From NCBI RefSeq assembly GCF_900086655.1, contig NZ_LT575476.1, forward strand, positions 5,480,431 to 5,544,430: DNA of 64,000 nucleotides. The letters run 5' to 3'. Below the pieces are notes generated by a model. That model did no database searches and was not told the origin of the DNA. It worked only from the letters and a program-made list of their open reading frames with translations. The DNA is from Paenibacillus tuaregi (lineage in GTDB: Bacteria; Bacillota; Bacilli; Paenibacillales; Paenibacillaceae). A program made the translations under genes and the position numbers. Below are positions 33,756 through 42,395 of this stretch, piece by piece (the stretch's first letter is position 1; every line of letters begins with the position of its first letter).

Positions 33756-33890
33756 GATGCTCTCCTTTTTATTTCCTGATTTCAAAAAGAGGTGGATAAC
33801 TCCCCAAATAGTGTCAAAAAATTAACCTTTTAAACACTAACTAACCTTAACATAATTCGAACGGCTATTTCAACTTTGTAAAAAATGTGA

Positions 33891-33915
33891 AAAACCCGCT
33901 AAAATCGCGGGTTTT
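33891..33915. terminator. Bidirectional terminator
   Basis: AAAACCCGC and GCGGGTTTT, a perfect 9-base stem with a seven-base loop, lie downstream of the minus-strand gene ending at 33983. Confidence 0.85.
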
Positions 33916-33982
33916 CCTATTATGGCTTATATCCGGCATGTTCATCCGTTAGTAACAATATTGTTAATTTTTTCTGCTTCGA

Positions 33983-34759
33983 TTATTTCCCTAACATATT
34001 CATTATTTTAGCATATTCCGTCTTGTCCAGATATTTGGACAGCACCTGCTGAATATCAATCATTTCGGTCTCTGTCAGACCGTCTTCCAGCGAAGCTGTA
34101 ATCGACTGCATCTCTTTTTGCGGAAGCTTGTTCATCAGAATTTGAAAGATTTCCGCCTTGTCCTTGTCTGCCAGTTCCTTCTTCTTTGCCGCCAGATCAT
34201 CCGGTGTAATCACCATCTCATCTTTTGACTCCGAGGAAGAAGACGAAGATTCCCCACCCATTACCGGTACGGCATTCTCTGGAATCCCCTGGCTGGTACC
34301 TTTCGTACCACCATTATCTTCCACACCATCACCAGACTTAGGCCCTTTATCCGGCACTCCTGCCCCGGTGGACTCTTGTCCCAGAGCGGCAGCATTATCG
34401 CCCGTTGATCTTTGCCCTAGGCTCCCTGTCTCCTTATGTTCAGGCCCGCTTAGGCCCTGAGCTTCTCCATGTGTCCCTGTCTGTGTTCCTGCTGGCGTAT
34501 CTGTTTGTGCCTTCGTTTGTTCTTGCTCCTTGGACTCAGCCTTCTCCTTCTTAGCTGTGCTCCCACTACCGCCACCAAGTCCCACTGCACTCTGAAGCAT
34601 GCCCCCAAAGCTTGTAGGCTGCCCCTCCCACTTAATATTTAAGCTTGTTAACAAAGACTGAACATACGCATTAACAACATATCCCGTTGTCAGAATAGTC
34701 ATGGCGCAGACCAATATGGTTCCCAGTGCAATCACAGCAGCTCTTGAGGCCCATTTCAT
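33983..34759 (-). CDS. Membrane protein with disordered linker, unknown function
   Basis: 258 residues. An N-terminal membrane helix (VIALGTILVCAMTILTTGYVV) is followed by a long low-complexity linker rich in Gly, Ser, Thr and Glu (about 60-175) and a C-terminal helical domain of about 75 residues (ITPDDLAAKKKELADKDKAE, then SITASLEDGLTETEMIDIQQ). The C-terminal part looks like a coiled helical bundle facing the outside. I do not recognise a family with a known role. AAGGAGGAG stands six bases before the ATG. It is a single-gene unit between two terminators. Confidence 0.75.
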   Translation of the reverse strand: MKWASRAAVIALGTILVCAMTILTTGYVVNAYVQSLLTSLNIKWEGQPTSFGGMLQSAVGLGGGSGSTAKKEKAESKEQEQTKAQTDTPAGTQTGTHGEAQGLSGPEHKETGSLGQRSTGDNAAALGQESTGAGVPDKGPKSGDGVEDNGGTKGTSQGIPENAVPVMGGESSSSSSESKDEMVITPDDLAAKKKELADKDKAEIFQILMNKLPQKEMQSITASLEDGLTETEMIDIQQVLSKYLDKTEYAKIMNMLGK

Positions 34760-34889
34760 CCGTTACTCCTCCTTTTCCCAGCCGCACATTGGCTTACTTA
34801 GGCTTAAGTATTGCCCTTTTAGGCACTTTTTCTACCTAGGATTTGGGAAAAAGTCTAAGAGGAGGACTCTTTGATCCCGCGGCTACAAC

Positions 34890-34916
34890 GGGTTTGGGTT
34901 TGGGTTTGGGTTTGGG
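34890..34916 (+). repeat. Telomere-like GGGTTT repeat
   Basis: Five GGG tracts separated by TTT in 27 bases. It is intergenic, between a purA terminator and the start of the preceding minus-strand membrane-protein gene. Such a sequence can form a G-quadruplex. Confidence 0.9.
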
Positions 34917-35001
34917 TAACTATCATTGAAATCACTGAGGAATACCAAAGGCCGTAGATATTTCCGGGTCAGCAAACATCAGCACTCCGCGCATGTGGAA
35001 A

Positions 35002-35046
35002 TAAAAAAGCTGTTCCCCGCAGTCCATACCGGACCCGGGAACAGCT
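35002..35046 (-). terminator. Terminator of purA
   Basis: A perfect 10-base stem AGCTGTTCCC/GGGAACAGCT is followed by six T on the minus strand, 10 bases after the purA stop. Confidence 0.9.
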
Positions 35047-35056
35047 CTGTACTTGC

Positions 35057-36343
35057 TTATTCGTAAATTGGAAGCACCTGATTCGTCTGATTCCGGTTGC
35101 GTCCAACGGAGAAAATAGCAATTGGAATGCCCGTCAACTCAGATACACGCTTCACGTAATTCCGTGTTGTCTCAGGAAGATCCTCCAGCGTCTTCGCACC
35201 GGTAATATCTTCGCTCCAGCCTGGAAGCTCTTCATAGACGGCTTCGCACTCCGCCAGCATCTTAAGGCTTGCCGGATAGTGTGTGATTACCTCACCGCGG
35301 TACTTGTACCCGGTGCAGATCTTCACGGTCTCTAGACCTGTAAGCACGTCCAGAGAGTTCAGTGACAACCCTGTCAGACCGCTCACACGGCGGGCATGGC
35401 GCACAACGACACTATCGAACCAGCCCACGCGCCGCGGGCGGCCTGTAACGGTTCCGTACTCATGTCCAGTCTCCCGGATCTGATCGCCGATTTCATCATG
35501 CAGCTCTGTAGGAAATGGGCCATCACCGACACGCGTCGTGTAAGACTTCGCCACACCGATAACCTGTTTGATCTTCGATGGTCCAACGCCTGAGCCAATG
35601 CATACTCCGCCAGCGGACGGGTTGGAAGAAGTAACGAACGGATAGGTCCCCTGGTCAATATCCAGCATAACGCCCTGCGCACCCTCGAACAGAACCTTCT
35701 TATCCTCATCAATTGCATCGTTCAGAACAACAGAAGTATCCGTAACATACGGACGGATGAATTCTGCATACTCCAGATACTGCTTGAGAATCTCCTCCAC
35801 ATTCAGCGGCTCGGCACCATATACCTGCTGAATAATATGGTTCTTCTCCTTGACCAGATGGCGAAGTTTTAATTCGAACTCCTCCGCATCAAGCAGGTCT
35901 GCGATCCGGATTCCGTTTCTGGCCGCCTTGTCCATATAAGCCGGACCAATCCCCTTACGGGTCGTTCCGATCTTGTTCGGCCCCTTGCGGTCCTCTTCCA
36001 GCGCATCCAGCAGCATATGATAAGGCAGAATCACATGTGCGCGGTCGCTGATTCTCAAGTTCTTCGTACTGAAGCCATTGTCATGAATGTATGTGATCTC
36101 CTGAATCAACGCTTCCGGATTGATAACCATTCCATTGCCGATGACACAGATTTTATCTTCATAAAAAACTCCGGATGGAATCAAGCTAAGTTTGTACTTC
36201 TTCCCATCAATCAGTATAGTGTGACCGGCGTTGTTACCGCCTTGATAACGGGCCACCACATCGGCGCTTTCCGCCAGATAATCCGTGATTTTGCCTTTGC
36301 CTTCGTCTCCCCATTGTGTCCCCACAACGACTACTGTTGACAT
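35057..36343 (-). CDS. purA: Adenylosuccinate synthetase
   Basis: Joins IMP and aspartate with GTP to form adenylosuccinate, the first step from IMP to AMP. The N-terminal VVVGTQWGDEGKGKITDYL P-loop, the IMP-binding GTTRKGIGPAY and FEGAQGVMLDID, and GRPRRVGWFD are all present. 428 residues. ATG 36343 has GGGGGA six bases upstream; ATG 36349 overlaps that site. Monocistronic, behind a terminator for dnaB. Confidence 0.97.
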   Translation of the reverse strand: MSTVVVVGTQWGDEGKGKITDYLAESADVVARYQGGNNAGHTILIDGKKYKLSLIPSGVFYEDKICVIGNGMVINPEALIQEITYIHDNGFSTKNLRISDRAHVILPYHMLLDALEEDRKGPNKIGTTRKGIGPAYMDKAARNGIRIADLLDAEEFELKLRHLVKEKNHIIQQVYGAEPLNVEEILKQYLEYAEFIRPYVTDTSVVLNDAIDEDKKVLFEGAQGVMLDIDQGTYPFVTSSNPSAGGVCIGSGVGPSKIKQVIGVAKSYTTRVGDGPFPTELHDEIGDQIRETGHEYGTVTGRPRRVGWFDSVVVRHARRVSGLTGLSLNSLDVLTGLETVKICTGYKYRGEVITHYPASLKMLAECEAVYEELPGWSEDITGAKTLEDLPETTRNYVKRVSELTGIPIAIFSVGRNRNQTNQVLPIYE

Positions 36344-36531
36344 GTACATTCCCCCGCCGGTGCACCCGCACCTTTATTTTCACTCAAAATAACTACCCAT
36401 AAACCTTCAAAGCAAACGGTGCTGCCATTCGCTTAGCTTATGGAACGTCTTGGACATTATACGCATTGCAACCATTTACTGCCCTAAAGCAGCAATATCA
36501 GTGTACCAGTCCGCTTTTTTAAAGTCAAATC

Positions 36532-36570
36532 AAAAACGAACAATTCCACACCTCTGTGCAGAATTGTTCG
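36532..36570 (-). terminator. Terminator of the operon ending in dnaB
   Basis: The 10-base perfect arms CGAACAATTC/GAATTGTTCG and TTTTTG on the minus strand. Confidence 0.9.
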
Positions 36571-36616
36571 GGAATATACAAATTTATAAGGTTAAAAGTT
36601 CAATTGCTCTCTCTAT

Positions 36617-37978
36617 TTATCCTGCAAAAGGATCGGCATGTGCCCGCTCATAATTCGCAAACTTGTTGTAGTTCTTCAAAAAAACCAGCTCGACCGTACC
36701 TACTGGGCCATTACGCTGTTTGGCAATGATAATCTCGATAATATTCTTCTTCTCGGTCTCCTGGTTGTAATAGTCATCGCGGTACAAGAACGCGACAATA
36801 TCGGCATCCTGCTCGATAGAACCGGATTCCCGAAGGTCGGACATCATCGGACGCTTGTCCTGACGCTGCTCCACACCCCGGCTGAGCTGGGAGAGCGCAA
36901 TAACCGGCACTTCAAGCTCACGGGCAATCTGCTTCAGGGTACGGGAGATCTCCGATACCTCCTGCTGACGGTTCTCGCCCGCTTTACCCCGGCCGTGAAT
37001 CAGCTGCAGGTAGTCGATTACAATCATGCCGAGGCCTCTCTCCTTCTTGAGGCGGCGGCACTTGGCACGAATATCGGCCACGGTAACGCCTGGCGTATCA
37101 TCAATATAAATCTCCGCTTCAGACAGGGCCGCAATGCCCATCGTCAGCTTGGACCAATCATCATCGCTCTTGAAGTCCCCTGTCCGCATAACCCCCGCGT
37201 CCAGGTTCGCTTCCGCACAGATCATCCGCTGCACCAGCTGGGCGGCGGACATCTCCAGACTGAAGATCGCTACCGTCTCCTTGCTGCGTACAGCCGCATT
37301 CTGGGCTATATTCAAGGCGAACGCCGTCTTACCTACGGAAGGACGGGCAGCCACAATTATGAGGTCGTTGCGCTGAAATCCGGAGGTCATCTTGTCCAGG
37401 TCCACGAACCCGGACGAGACTCCGGTAGTCGTGCCGCGGTTCTGATGCAGCTCCTCCACCCGCTCGAACACTTCCATAAGCACATCGCGGATGGCAATAA
37501 AGCCGCTGCCCGAGCGCCCGTTGGATATCTCCAGAATCCGGCGCTCCGCATCGCTCAACATGCCGCCCACATCGTCACCGCTTGTATAACCATCGCTGAC
37601 GATCTGGGTGGCTGTGCGGATCAACCTGCGCAGCATCGATTTCTCTTCTATAATCCGGGCATAATAATCCACGTTGGCCGCTGTCGGCACAGCATGGGCT
37701 AATCTGGCCAAATGGCTGACCCCGCCGACCTCCTCCAGCTCGCCTTTATCCTGAAGCCTTGAGGTCAGGGTAATCAGATCAATCGGCTCGCCAGCCTCCC
37801 CAAGCTCAATCATGGCTTCATAGATCATTTGATGAGACTTATCGTAGAAGTCCTCGGTACGCACCCGTTCCATCGCGGTAATTAACGCTTCGGACTGCAG
37901 CAGAATGGCACCGAGAACCGCCTGCTCTGCTTCCAGGTTCTGAGGAGGAATTCGGTCGATAAATAACTCTGCGCCCAT
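36617..37978 (-). CDS. dnaB: Replicative DNA helicase DnaB
   Basis: The hexameric helicase that opens the replication fork. The N-terminal primase-interacting domain starts with PPQNLEAEQAVLGAI. The RecA-like core has Walker A (ARPSVGKTAFALN), Walker B (GMIVIDYLQLIHG) and the DnaB loop SQLSRGVEQR. 453 residues, standard. GGAGGAATAAG precedes the ATG, one base after rplI, so it is cotranscribed with rplI and gdpP. Confidence 0.97.
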   Translation of the reverse strand: MGAELFIDRIPPQNLEAEQAVLGAILLQSEALITAMERVRTEDFYDKSHQMIYEAMIELGEAGEPIDLITLTSRLQDKGELEEVGGVSHLARLAHAVPTAANVDYYARIIEEKSMLRRLIRTATQIVSDGYTSGDDVGGMLSDAERRILEISNGRSGSGFIAIRDVLMEVFERVEELHQNRGTTTGVSSGFVDLDKMTSGFQRNDLIIVAARPSVGKTAFALNIAQNAAVRSKETVAIFSLEMSAAQLVQRMICAEANLDAGVMRTGDFKSDDDWSKLTMGIAALSEAEIYIDDTPGVTVADIRAKCRRLKKERGLGMIVIDYLQLIHGRGKAGENRQQEVSEISRTLKQIARELEVPVIALSQLSRGVEQRQDKRPMMSDLRESGSIEQDADIVAFLYRDDYYNQETEKKNIIEIIIAKQRNGPVGTVELVFLKNYNKFANYERAHADPFAG

Positions 37979-37979
37979 C

Positions 37980-38423
37980 TTATTCCTCCGTCACTTGGAC
38001 CTTGAGCGTTGTTTTTACTTCTGGATGAAGCTTAACTGTTACCTGGGTAACCCCCAACGTACGGATCGGGTCATTCAGTTCAATTTTGCGCTTGTCAATC
38101 TTGATACCAAGCCCCTGAAGACCTTCCGCAATCTGCTTGCTGGTGATGGCCCCAAACAGACGGCCGCCTTCCCCCGATTTTGCTTTCAGACCTACAGTCA
38201 GCTCCTCCAGCTTCTTGCCAAGCTGGATCGCCTCTTCCTTCTCCTGCTGCTTGCGTCTAAGCTCTGCAGCCGATTGGTTCTCCAGCGTCTTCATATTGCC
38301 TTGGGTCGCCGGCTTAACCAGACCCTTAGGCAGCAGGAAGTTCTGCGCGTATCCCTCAGAAACCTCTTTAACCTGCCCCTTTTTGCCTTGTCCTTTAACG
38401 TCCTGCAAGAAAATTACTTTCAT
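37980..38423 (-). CDS. rplI: 50S ribosomal protein L9
   Basis: 147 residues. The N-terminal 23S-rRNA binding domain starts MKVIFLQDVKGQGKKGQV and has GYAQNFLLPKGLV, then the long connecting helix and the C-terminal domain (GRLFGAITSKQIAEGL). Its start overlaps the gdpP stop by four bases. Order gdpP-rplI-dnaB is conserved in Bacillales. Confidence 0.97.
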   Translation of the reverse strand: MKVIFLQDVKGQGKKGQVKEVSEGYAQNFLLPKGLVKPATQGNMKTLENQSAAELRRKQQEKEEAIQLGKKLEELTVGLKAKSGEGGRLFGAITSKQIAEGLQGLGIKIDKRKIELNDPIRTLGVTQVTVKLHPEVKTTLKVQVTEE

Positions 38424-40402
38424 TCGAATAACCCCTCTTTCTTCTCAATTTCATCAAGCACTTCGAGCAGCCGTTTCTCCGCTTCCGCCTGCGAACAGTC
38501 CAGCTGGGCTGCCGCATTGGTCAGATGCCCTCCGCCGCCCAGCCGCTCCATGACCACCTGCACGTTCATCGTGCCCAGCGATCTCGCACTGATGCCGATC
38601 TTCCCGTCCGGCCGCTCACTGATCACGAACGAGGCCAGAACATTGGTCATGTTAAGCAGAGTATCGGCCACTTGGGCAATCAGCAGCTGCGGAATTTTAC
38701 GGTTCGGTTCCGTTACCGCCAAAGCGATATGCCCATGAAGCATGCGGGCATGTTTAATAATCTCGGCCTTCTCGATATATTCTTGAAGGTCTTCTTTCAG
38801 AATCCGCTGCACCATAACGGTATCCGCCCCGCTCCGGCGGAGGAAGCCCGCCGCTTCGAACGTCCGCGATCCCGTATGCAGCGCAAAATGCTTCGTATCC
38901 ACAGTAATCCCGGCCAATAGGGCCGTGGCCTCCAGTGGACTCAGCTCCACTTTCTCGTGAATGTACTGAAGCAGCTCGGTGACCAGCTCACATGCCGAGG
39001 AGGCATACGGCTCCAGGTATACCAGAACCGCATCATTAATAAACTCCTCACCGCGCCGGTGATGGTCAACAATCACAACCCGGCGTGCGGCTTCCACCAG
39101 CCGCGGCTCCATCGTCATCGAAGCCTTATGTGTATCCACAATCACAAGCAGCGTATTCTCCGTCACCATGGCCATCGCCTGCTCAGGAGAAATAAATCTT
39201 TTCCTAAGCGGTTCGTCCTTCTCAATTCGCTCCATAATTCGCTCGACCGCTGGATTCACGCCTTCTAAGACAATGTGGGCTTCCACACGGTACATATCCG
39301 CGGCTTTCAGCACCCCGATAGAGGCTCCAATTACATCAAGATCAGGCACCCTGTGGCCCATAATCATCACTCGGTCGCTTTCCTGCATCAAATCACGCAG
39401 GGCATGGGCAATCACCCGTGCACGCACGCGGGTCCGCTTCTCAACTGCTGTCGTCTTGCCTCCGTAGAAGCTCAGCCGCTGTCCGGACTTCACAGCTGCC
39501 TGGTCTCCACCACGACCCAGAGCCATATCCAGACTCGATTGTGCCAGCTCGCCAAGCTCACTGATGCTCTCCGTACCAAAGGCGAGTCCTATGCTGAGGG
39601 TAATCGGCACCTTAAGCTCGGCTGTCATCTCCCGCACCTCATCCAGGATGACGAACCGGCTCTGCTCAAGCTCCTTCAGCGACAGATGGTTGAACATCAT
39701 CAGGTATCTCTCGGAGGACAGCCGCCGCAGATACACTCTGTACTGCTTCGCCCACGCCGTTAAAGCGGCAGCTACACGCGCAATAAGGGCCGCCCTCTGC
39801 TGGTCGTCCATCCCTTGGGAGGCCTCATCCAGATTGTCGAGCATAATAATACCCAGAGCGAGCCGCTCGTCTTCATACTTCTCCCTCAGAACGGCAAGCT
39901 CGGTCATATCATGAACATAGATCAGGCGTTCGTCAGCCTGAATCGTCAACTCGTAATAGCGGCCATTGACCACAACTTCCACCGTCGAACGGTTGTGCTC
40001 CCCTTCCCGCTTGTCACGGCTCAGCTGAGGGAGGGGCGGCAGAAGCTCCTGCAGGCTAACCCCGACCACACTCCCGCGGCCGAACATGCCCTTCACGAAG
40101 CGGTTATGCCACTCTACCGTCTTATCCTCGGCGTACAACAGGACGCCGAATGGCAGCCTGCTGATGGCCTCCCCTTCCACCCTTTTGATGCGGAAGGTAA
40201 GCTCCGTAATATATTGAACCATGTCCTTCCGGAATCTTCGCTCCGCTTGAAGCATGATGTAGGCTAACGCACATACCAGGCACAGACCTACCAGACCCAG
40301 AATCCAATTGTAATAGGATACGAAAATGACAAGCAGCAGCATGAGCATGAACGCCCACACGGTCTGATAGCCGTACCAGCGCTTTTGCAATAAATTTGGC
40401 AT
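38420..40402 (-). CDS. gdpP: Cyclic-di-AMP phosphodiesterase GdpP
   Basis: 660 residues. Two membrane helices (about 15-50) are followed by a degenerate PAS domain, a degenerate GGDEF domain (about 170-305), the DHH domain (HRVPDLDVIGASIG; DTHK; VIVDHHRRGEEF) and the DHHA1 domain with MERLGGGGHLTNAAAQ. It degrades the second messenger c-di-AMP, which controls potassium, osmotic balance and wall homeostasis. AGAAGG is close to the ATG. It follows yybS after 11 bases. Confidence 0.95.
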   Translation of the reverse strand: MPNLLQKRWYGYQTVWAFMLMLLLVIFVSYYNWILGLVGLCLVCALAYIMLQAERRFRKDMVQYITELTFRIKRVEGEAISRLPFGVLLYAEDKTVEWHNRFVKGMFGRGSVVGVSLQELLPPLPQLSRDKREGEHNRSTVEVVVNGRYYELTIQADERLIYVHDMTELAVLREKYEDERLALGIIMLDNLDEASQGMDDQQRAALIARVAAALTAWAKQYRVYLRRLSSERYLMMFNHLSLKELEQSRFVILDEVREMTAELKVPITLSIGLAFGTESISELGELAQSSLDMALGRGGDQAAVKSGQRLSFYGGKTTAVEKRTRVRARVIAHALRDLMQESDRVMIMGHRVPDLDVIGASIGVLKAADMYRVEAHIVLEGVNPAVERIMERIEKDEPLRKRFISPEQAMAMVTENTLLVIVDTHKASMTMEPRLVEAARRVVIVDHHRRGEEFINDAVLVYLEPYASSACELVTELLQYIHEKVELSPLEATALLAGITVDTKHFALHTGSRTFEAAGFLRRSGADTVMVQRILKEDLQEYIEKAEIIKHARMLHGHIALAVTEPNRKIPQLLIAQVADTLLNMTNVLASFVISERPDGKIGISARSLGTMNVQVVMERLGGGGHLTNAAAQLDCSQAEAEKRLLEVLDEIEKKEGLFE

Positions 40403-40413
40403 GCCTTCTCACC

Positions 40414-41349
40414 CTATCGTCTTGATCTAGTAATCATGTCCCGCAGCGGAAAAGCAATGTCAAACACACCAATAAGCCATAAAGGGCGAACGAACACAAG
40501 TGCGATGGTCAGCAGGATAGGTATGGCCAAGTTCCATTTTCTCTGATAGGCCAGAAAGAAGAAGAAACCTGCTGTTTGGATAATGAAGCCGAATTGAAGC
40601 AGCGGCATCAGGTTAAGCAGTACGGTTCCAAGGAATCCCTGACGAGCCGCCTCGCCCGCAAACATCTGCACGATCAGACCAATAATATAATACCAGACCA
40701 GGGAACGAGGCAGTCTCCAGTCCCGCAGCGGCTTCATCTTCGGTGTAATCTGCCCCATACTGCTGAGCGTCGGCCGCGTCACCGCATGGGTCACAATCGC
40801 AATAGCAAGCGAGGTGACCGTCATGGTGAAAGGAATCATCCGCACCGTGAGACTGGACAGCTGACGCGTCATTTCTTCCGTCCAAGCCAGGCCTGGCGCA
40901 AGACCACTGCCGGCCATGTCCCTGAACGGTGAGGCGGTAGAGTTGATCACATCCTCAATTGTTTGTACGAGATTGAAGTCGAAGAACAGTGTGCTGATCA
41001 GCAGCAGCAGAATGAACTCCAGCAGGATCGTTCCCGCCCCAAATAATACGGTCCGCAGCGCGGACGCTCTTTTTTTATACAGATGTCCCATAACCACAGA
41101 AGGAACCAGGAAATAGAGCGGGATCAAGATAAATAGAGAGTTAGACAATACTGAATTAAATACTAAAAATAAGAGAACTAATACAGGCACAATGTGCACA
41201 ATAAATGATGTTTTGGATAAGGTTGAGTAGAGCACTACGCCTGGCACCAGAAGGAACAAAGCCGTGATCACAGTCAACGGCGTTATCAGAGATAGCAGGA
41301 GTAGGAAATAGACCACGCTCCAGGCAACGGATGTCCAGTGAAATTTCAA
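40414..41349 (-). CDS. yybS: YybS-family (DUF2232) membrane protein
   Basis: A 311-residue multi-helix membrane protein with about eight hydrophobic segments, of the DUF2232 family that lies upstream of gdpP in Bacillales. TTG 41349 is the start, with GAGGTG seven bases upstream. It may act in transport of a small molecule; no catalytic motif is visible. Confidence 0.87.
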   Translation of the reverse strand: MKFHWTSVAWSVVYFLLLLSLITPLTVITALFLLVPGVVLYSTLSKTSFIVHIVPVLVLLFLVFNSVLSNSLFILIPLYFLVPSVVMGHLYKKRASALRTVLFGAGTILLEFILLLLISTLFFDFNLVQTIEDVINSTASPFRDMAGSGLAPGLAWTEEMTRQLSSLTVRMIPFTMTVTSLAIAIVTHAVTRPTLSSMGQITPKMKPLRDWRLPRSLVWYYIIGLIVQMFAGEAARQGFLGTVLLNLMPLLQFGFIIQTAGFFFFLAYQRKWNLAIPILLTIALVFVRPLWLIGVFDIAFPLRDMITRSRR

Positions 41350-41355
41350 ATAGGT

Positions 41356-41658
41356 TCACCTCTTACGCATATGTTCTTCCAATGCAGAAATGTCTTGATA
41401 CCAATCCTCAAGCTGATGGCCTTCCTGCTTGTGCTTCTTCAGCTTCTCCATAATATTCTCATCCAAGTCACGATATGAGATGCCCAGTCTTCTGCCTAAT
41501 ATATACCCGCTCACAATCAGACTGGCGAGACTGTCGGTAATCCGGGTCGTGCTGCCCTCCCACAGAGCTTTGAACAGACGGGATACATGATCGACGACTT
41601 CCGTTTTCAGCCACTCAATGACCTTCGCCCGTTTGGCTACATCCATTTCTTTATGCAT
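41356..41658 (-). CDS. MazG-like family protein
   Basis: A small helical protein, about 100 residues with the start used here. It looks like the MazG-like family placed before yybS in Paenibacillus-type genomes (KVIEWLKTEVVDHVSRLFKAL, GRRLGISYRDLDENIMEKL). The acidic metal ligands of true MazG pyrophosphatases are not obvious, so it may be non-catalytic. The open frame extends to ATG 41703, but that ATG is part of an extended -10 promoter (TGCTATAATG), so the transcript should start inside. ATG 41658 after AGGAGAGAGAG is preferred, though spacing is long. Confidence 0.68.
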   Translation of the reverse strand: MHKEMDVAKRAKVIEWLKTEVVDHVSRLFKALWEGSTTRITDSLASLIVSGYILGRRLGISYRDLDENIMEKLKKHKQEGHQLEDWYQDISALEEHMRKR

Positions 41659-41701
41659 AGTAGACCAATCACTCTCTCTCCTAGAAAAAGCTTTATTCTC
41701 C

Positions 41702-41712
41702 ATTATAGCATA
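41702..41712 (-). promoter_or_regulatory. Extended -10 promoter of the mazG-like/yybS/gdpP/rplI/dnaB operon
   Basis: TATGCTATAAT on the minus strand has a perfect TATAAT and the TGn extension; the -35 is weak. It lies about 45-55 bases before the preferred MazG-like start. Confidence 0.75.
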
Positions 41713-41766
41713 AAACCCGGTGGCCAGCCCAAGGCCGGTATGTGACTGACAGGATGCTCCCGTGCC

Positions 41767-42195
41767 CTATTGTCTGGGCGCTGCTTCACCACGGGATACA
41801 AATTTCTCACAGTATTCGATGATTTGGCTGCGGCGGACGATGCCGATGAACCGGTTCATGTCATCCACAACTGGAACAAAGTTCTGGACCTTGGCCAAAT
41901 TAATCAGGTCCTCCATATCTTCGTCAATCGAGACTGGCTTGATATCCAGTCTAAGCGGGATATCCTTCAGCAAGTATTTCGAAGCGTTCTCAAAAGTCAC
42001 CTTACCTTGAGAATTCTTCATGTACCACAACAGATCTCCTTCCGTAATTGTGCCAACATAAACCCCGTGTCTATCAATAATCGGGACAGCCGTATAACGA
42101 TGGTACTCCATGCGTTCCAGCGTTTGTCTTAGTGTGGAATCCAGAGTAACCGTTGCGACCTCACTTTTCGGCAGCAGGAAAAACGCGATATTCAT
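41767..42195 (-). CDS. Double CBS-domain protein
   Basis: 142 residues made of two CBS motifs: TVTLDSTLRQTLERMEYHRYTAVPIID with GTITEGDLLWYM, and VSIDEDMEDLINLAKVQNFV with GIVRRSQIIEYCEKF. Such stand-alone pairs bind adenosine nucleotides, some of them c-di-AMP (for example DarB/CbpB in Bacillus), which is of interest because gdpP is nearby. GGAGG lies about 11 bases before the ATG. Confidence 0.85.
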   Translation of the reverse strand: MNIAFFLLPKSEVATVTLDSTLRQTLERMEYHRYTAVPIIDRHGVYVGTITEGDLLWYMKNSQGKVTFENASKYLLKDIPLRLDIKPVSIDEDMEDLINLAKVQNFVPVVDDMNRFIGIVRRSQIIEYCEKFVSRGEAAPRQ

Positions 42196-42288
42196 TGAAC
42201 AATAAGCCTCCTCTATCCTTTCTTAAAGGTCAAGAAAGTATAAGCCCCCATGGACCGTATGGACCCCTGCCCGTTTTCTCACAGGGCG

Positions 42289-42321
42289 AAAAAATCGGCA
42301 GCCGGTACCCCGGACTGCCGA
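42289..42321 (-). terminator. Terminator of the LCP gene
   Basis: TCGGCAG and CTGCCGA on the minus strand around a 13-base loop, followed by six T. Confidence 0.85.
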
Positions 42322-42395
42322 ACAGACATCTCCTCCATACAAAAAGCAGATGTACCCATCCAGTTTCTGTATATATTATGGCATCTCTAGGACGC

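Noticed and set aside
36638..37702. A 354-codon plus-strand open frame over dnaB
   Set aside because: Antisense shadow of the replicative helicase gene; low-complexity, unrecognisable translation.
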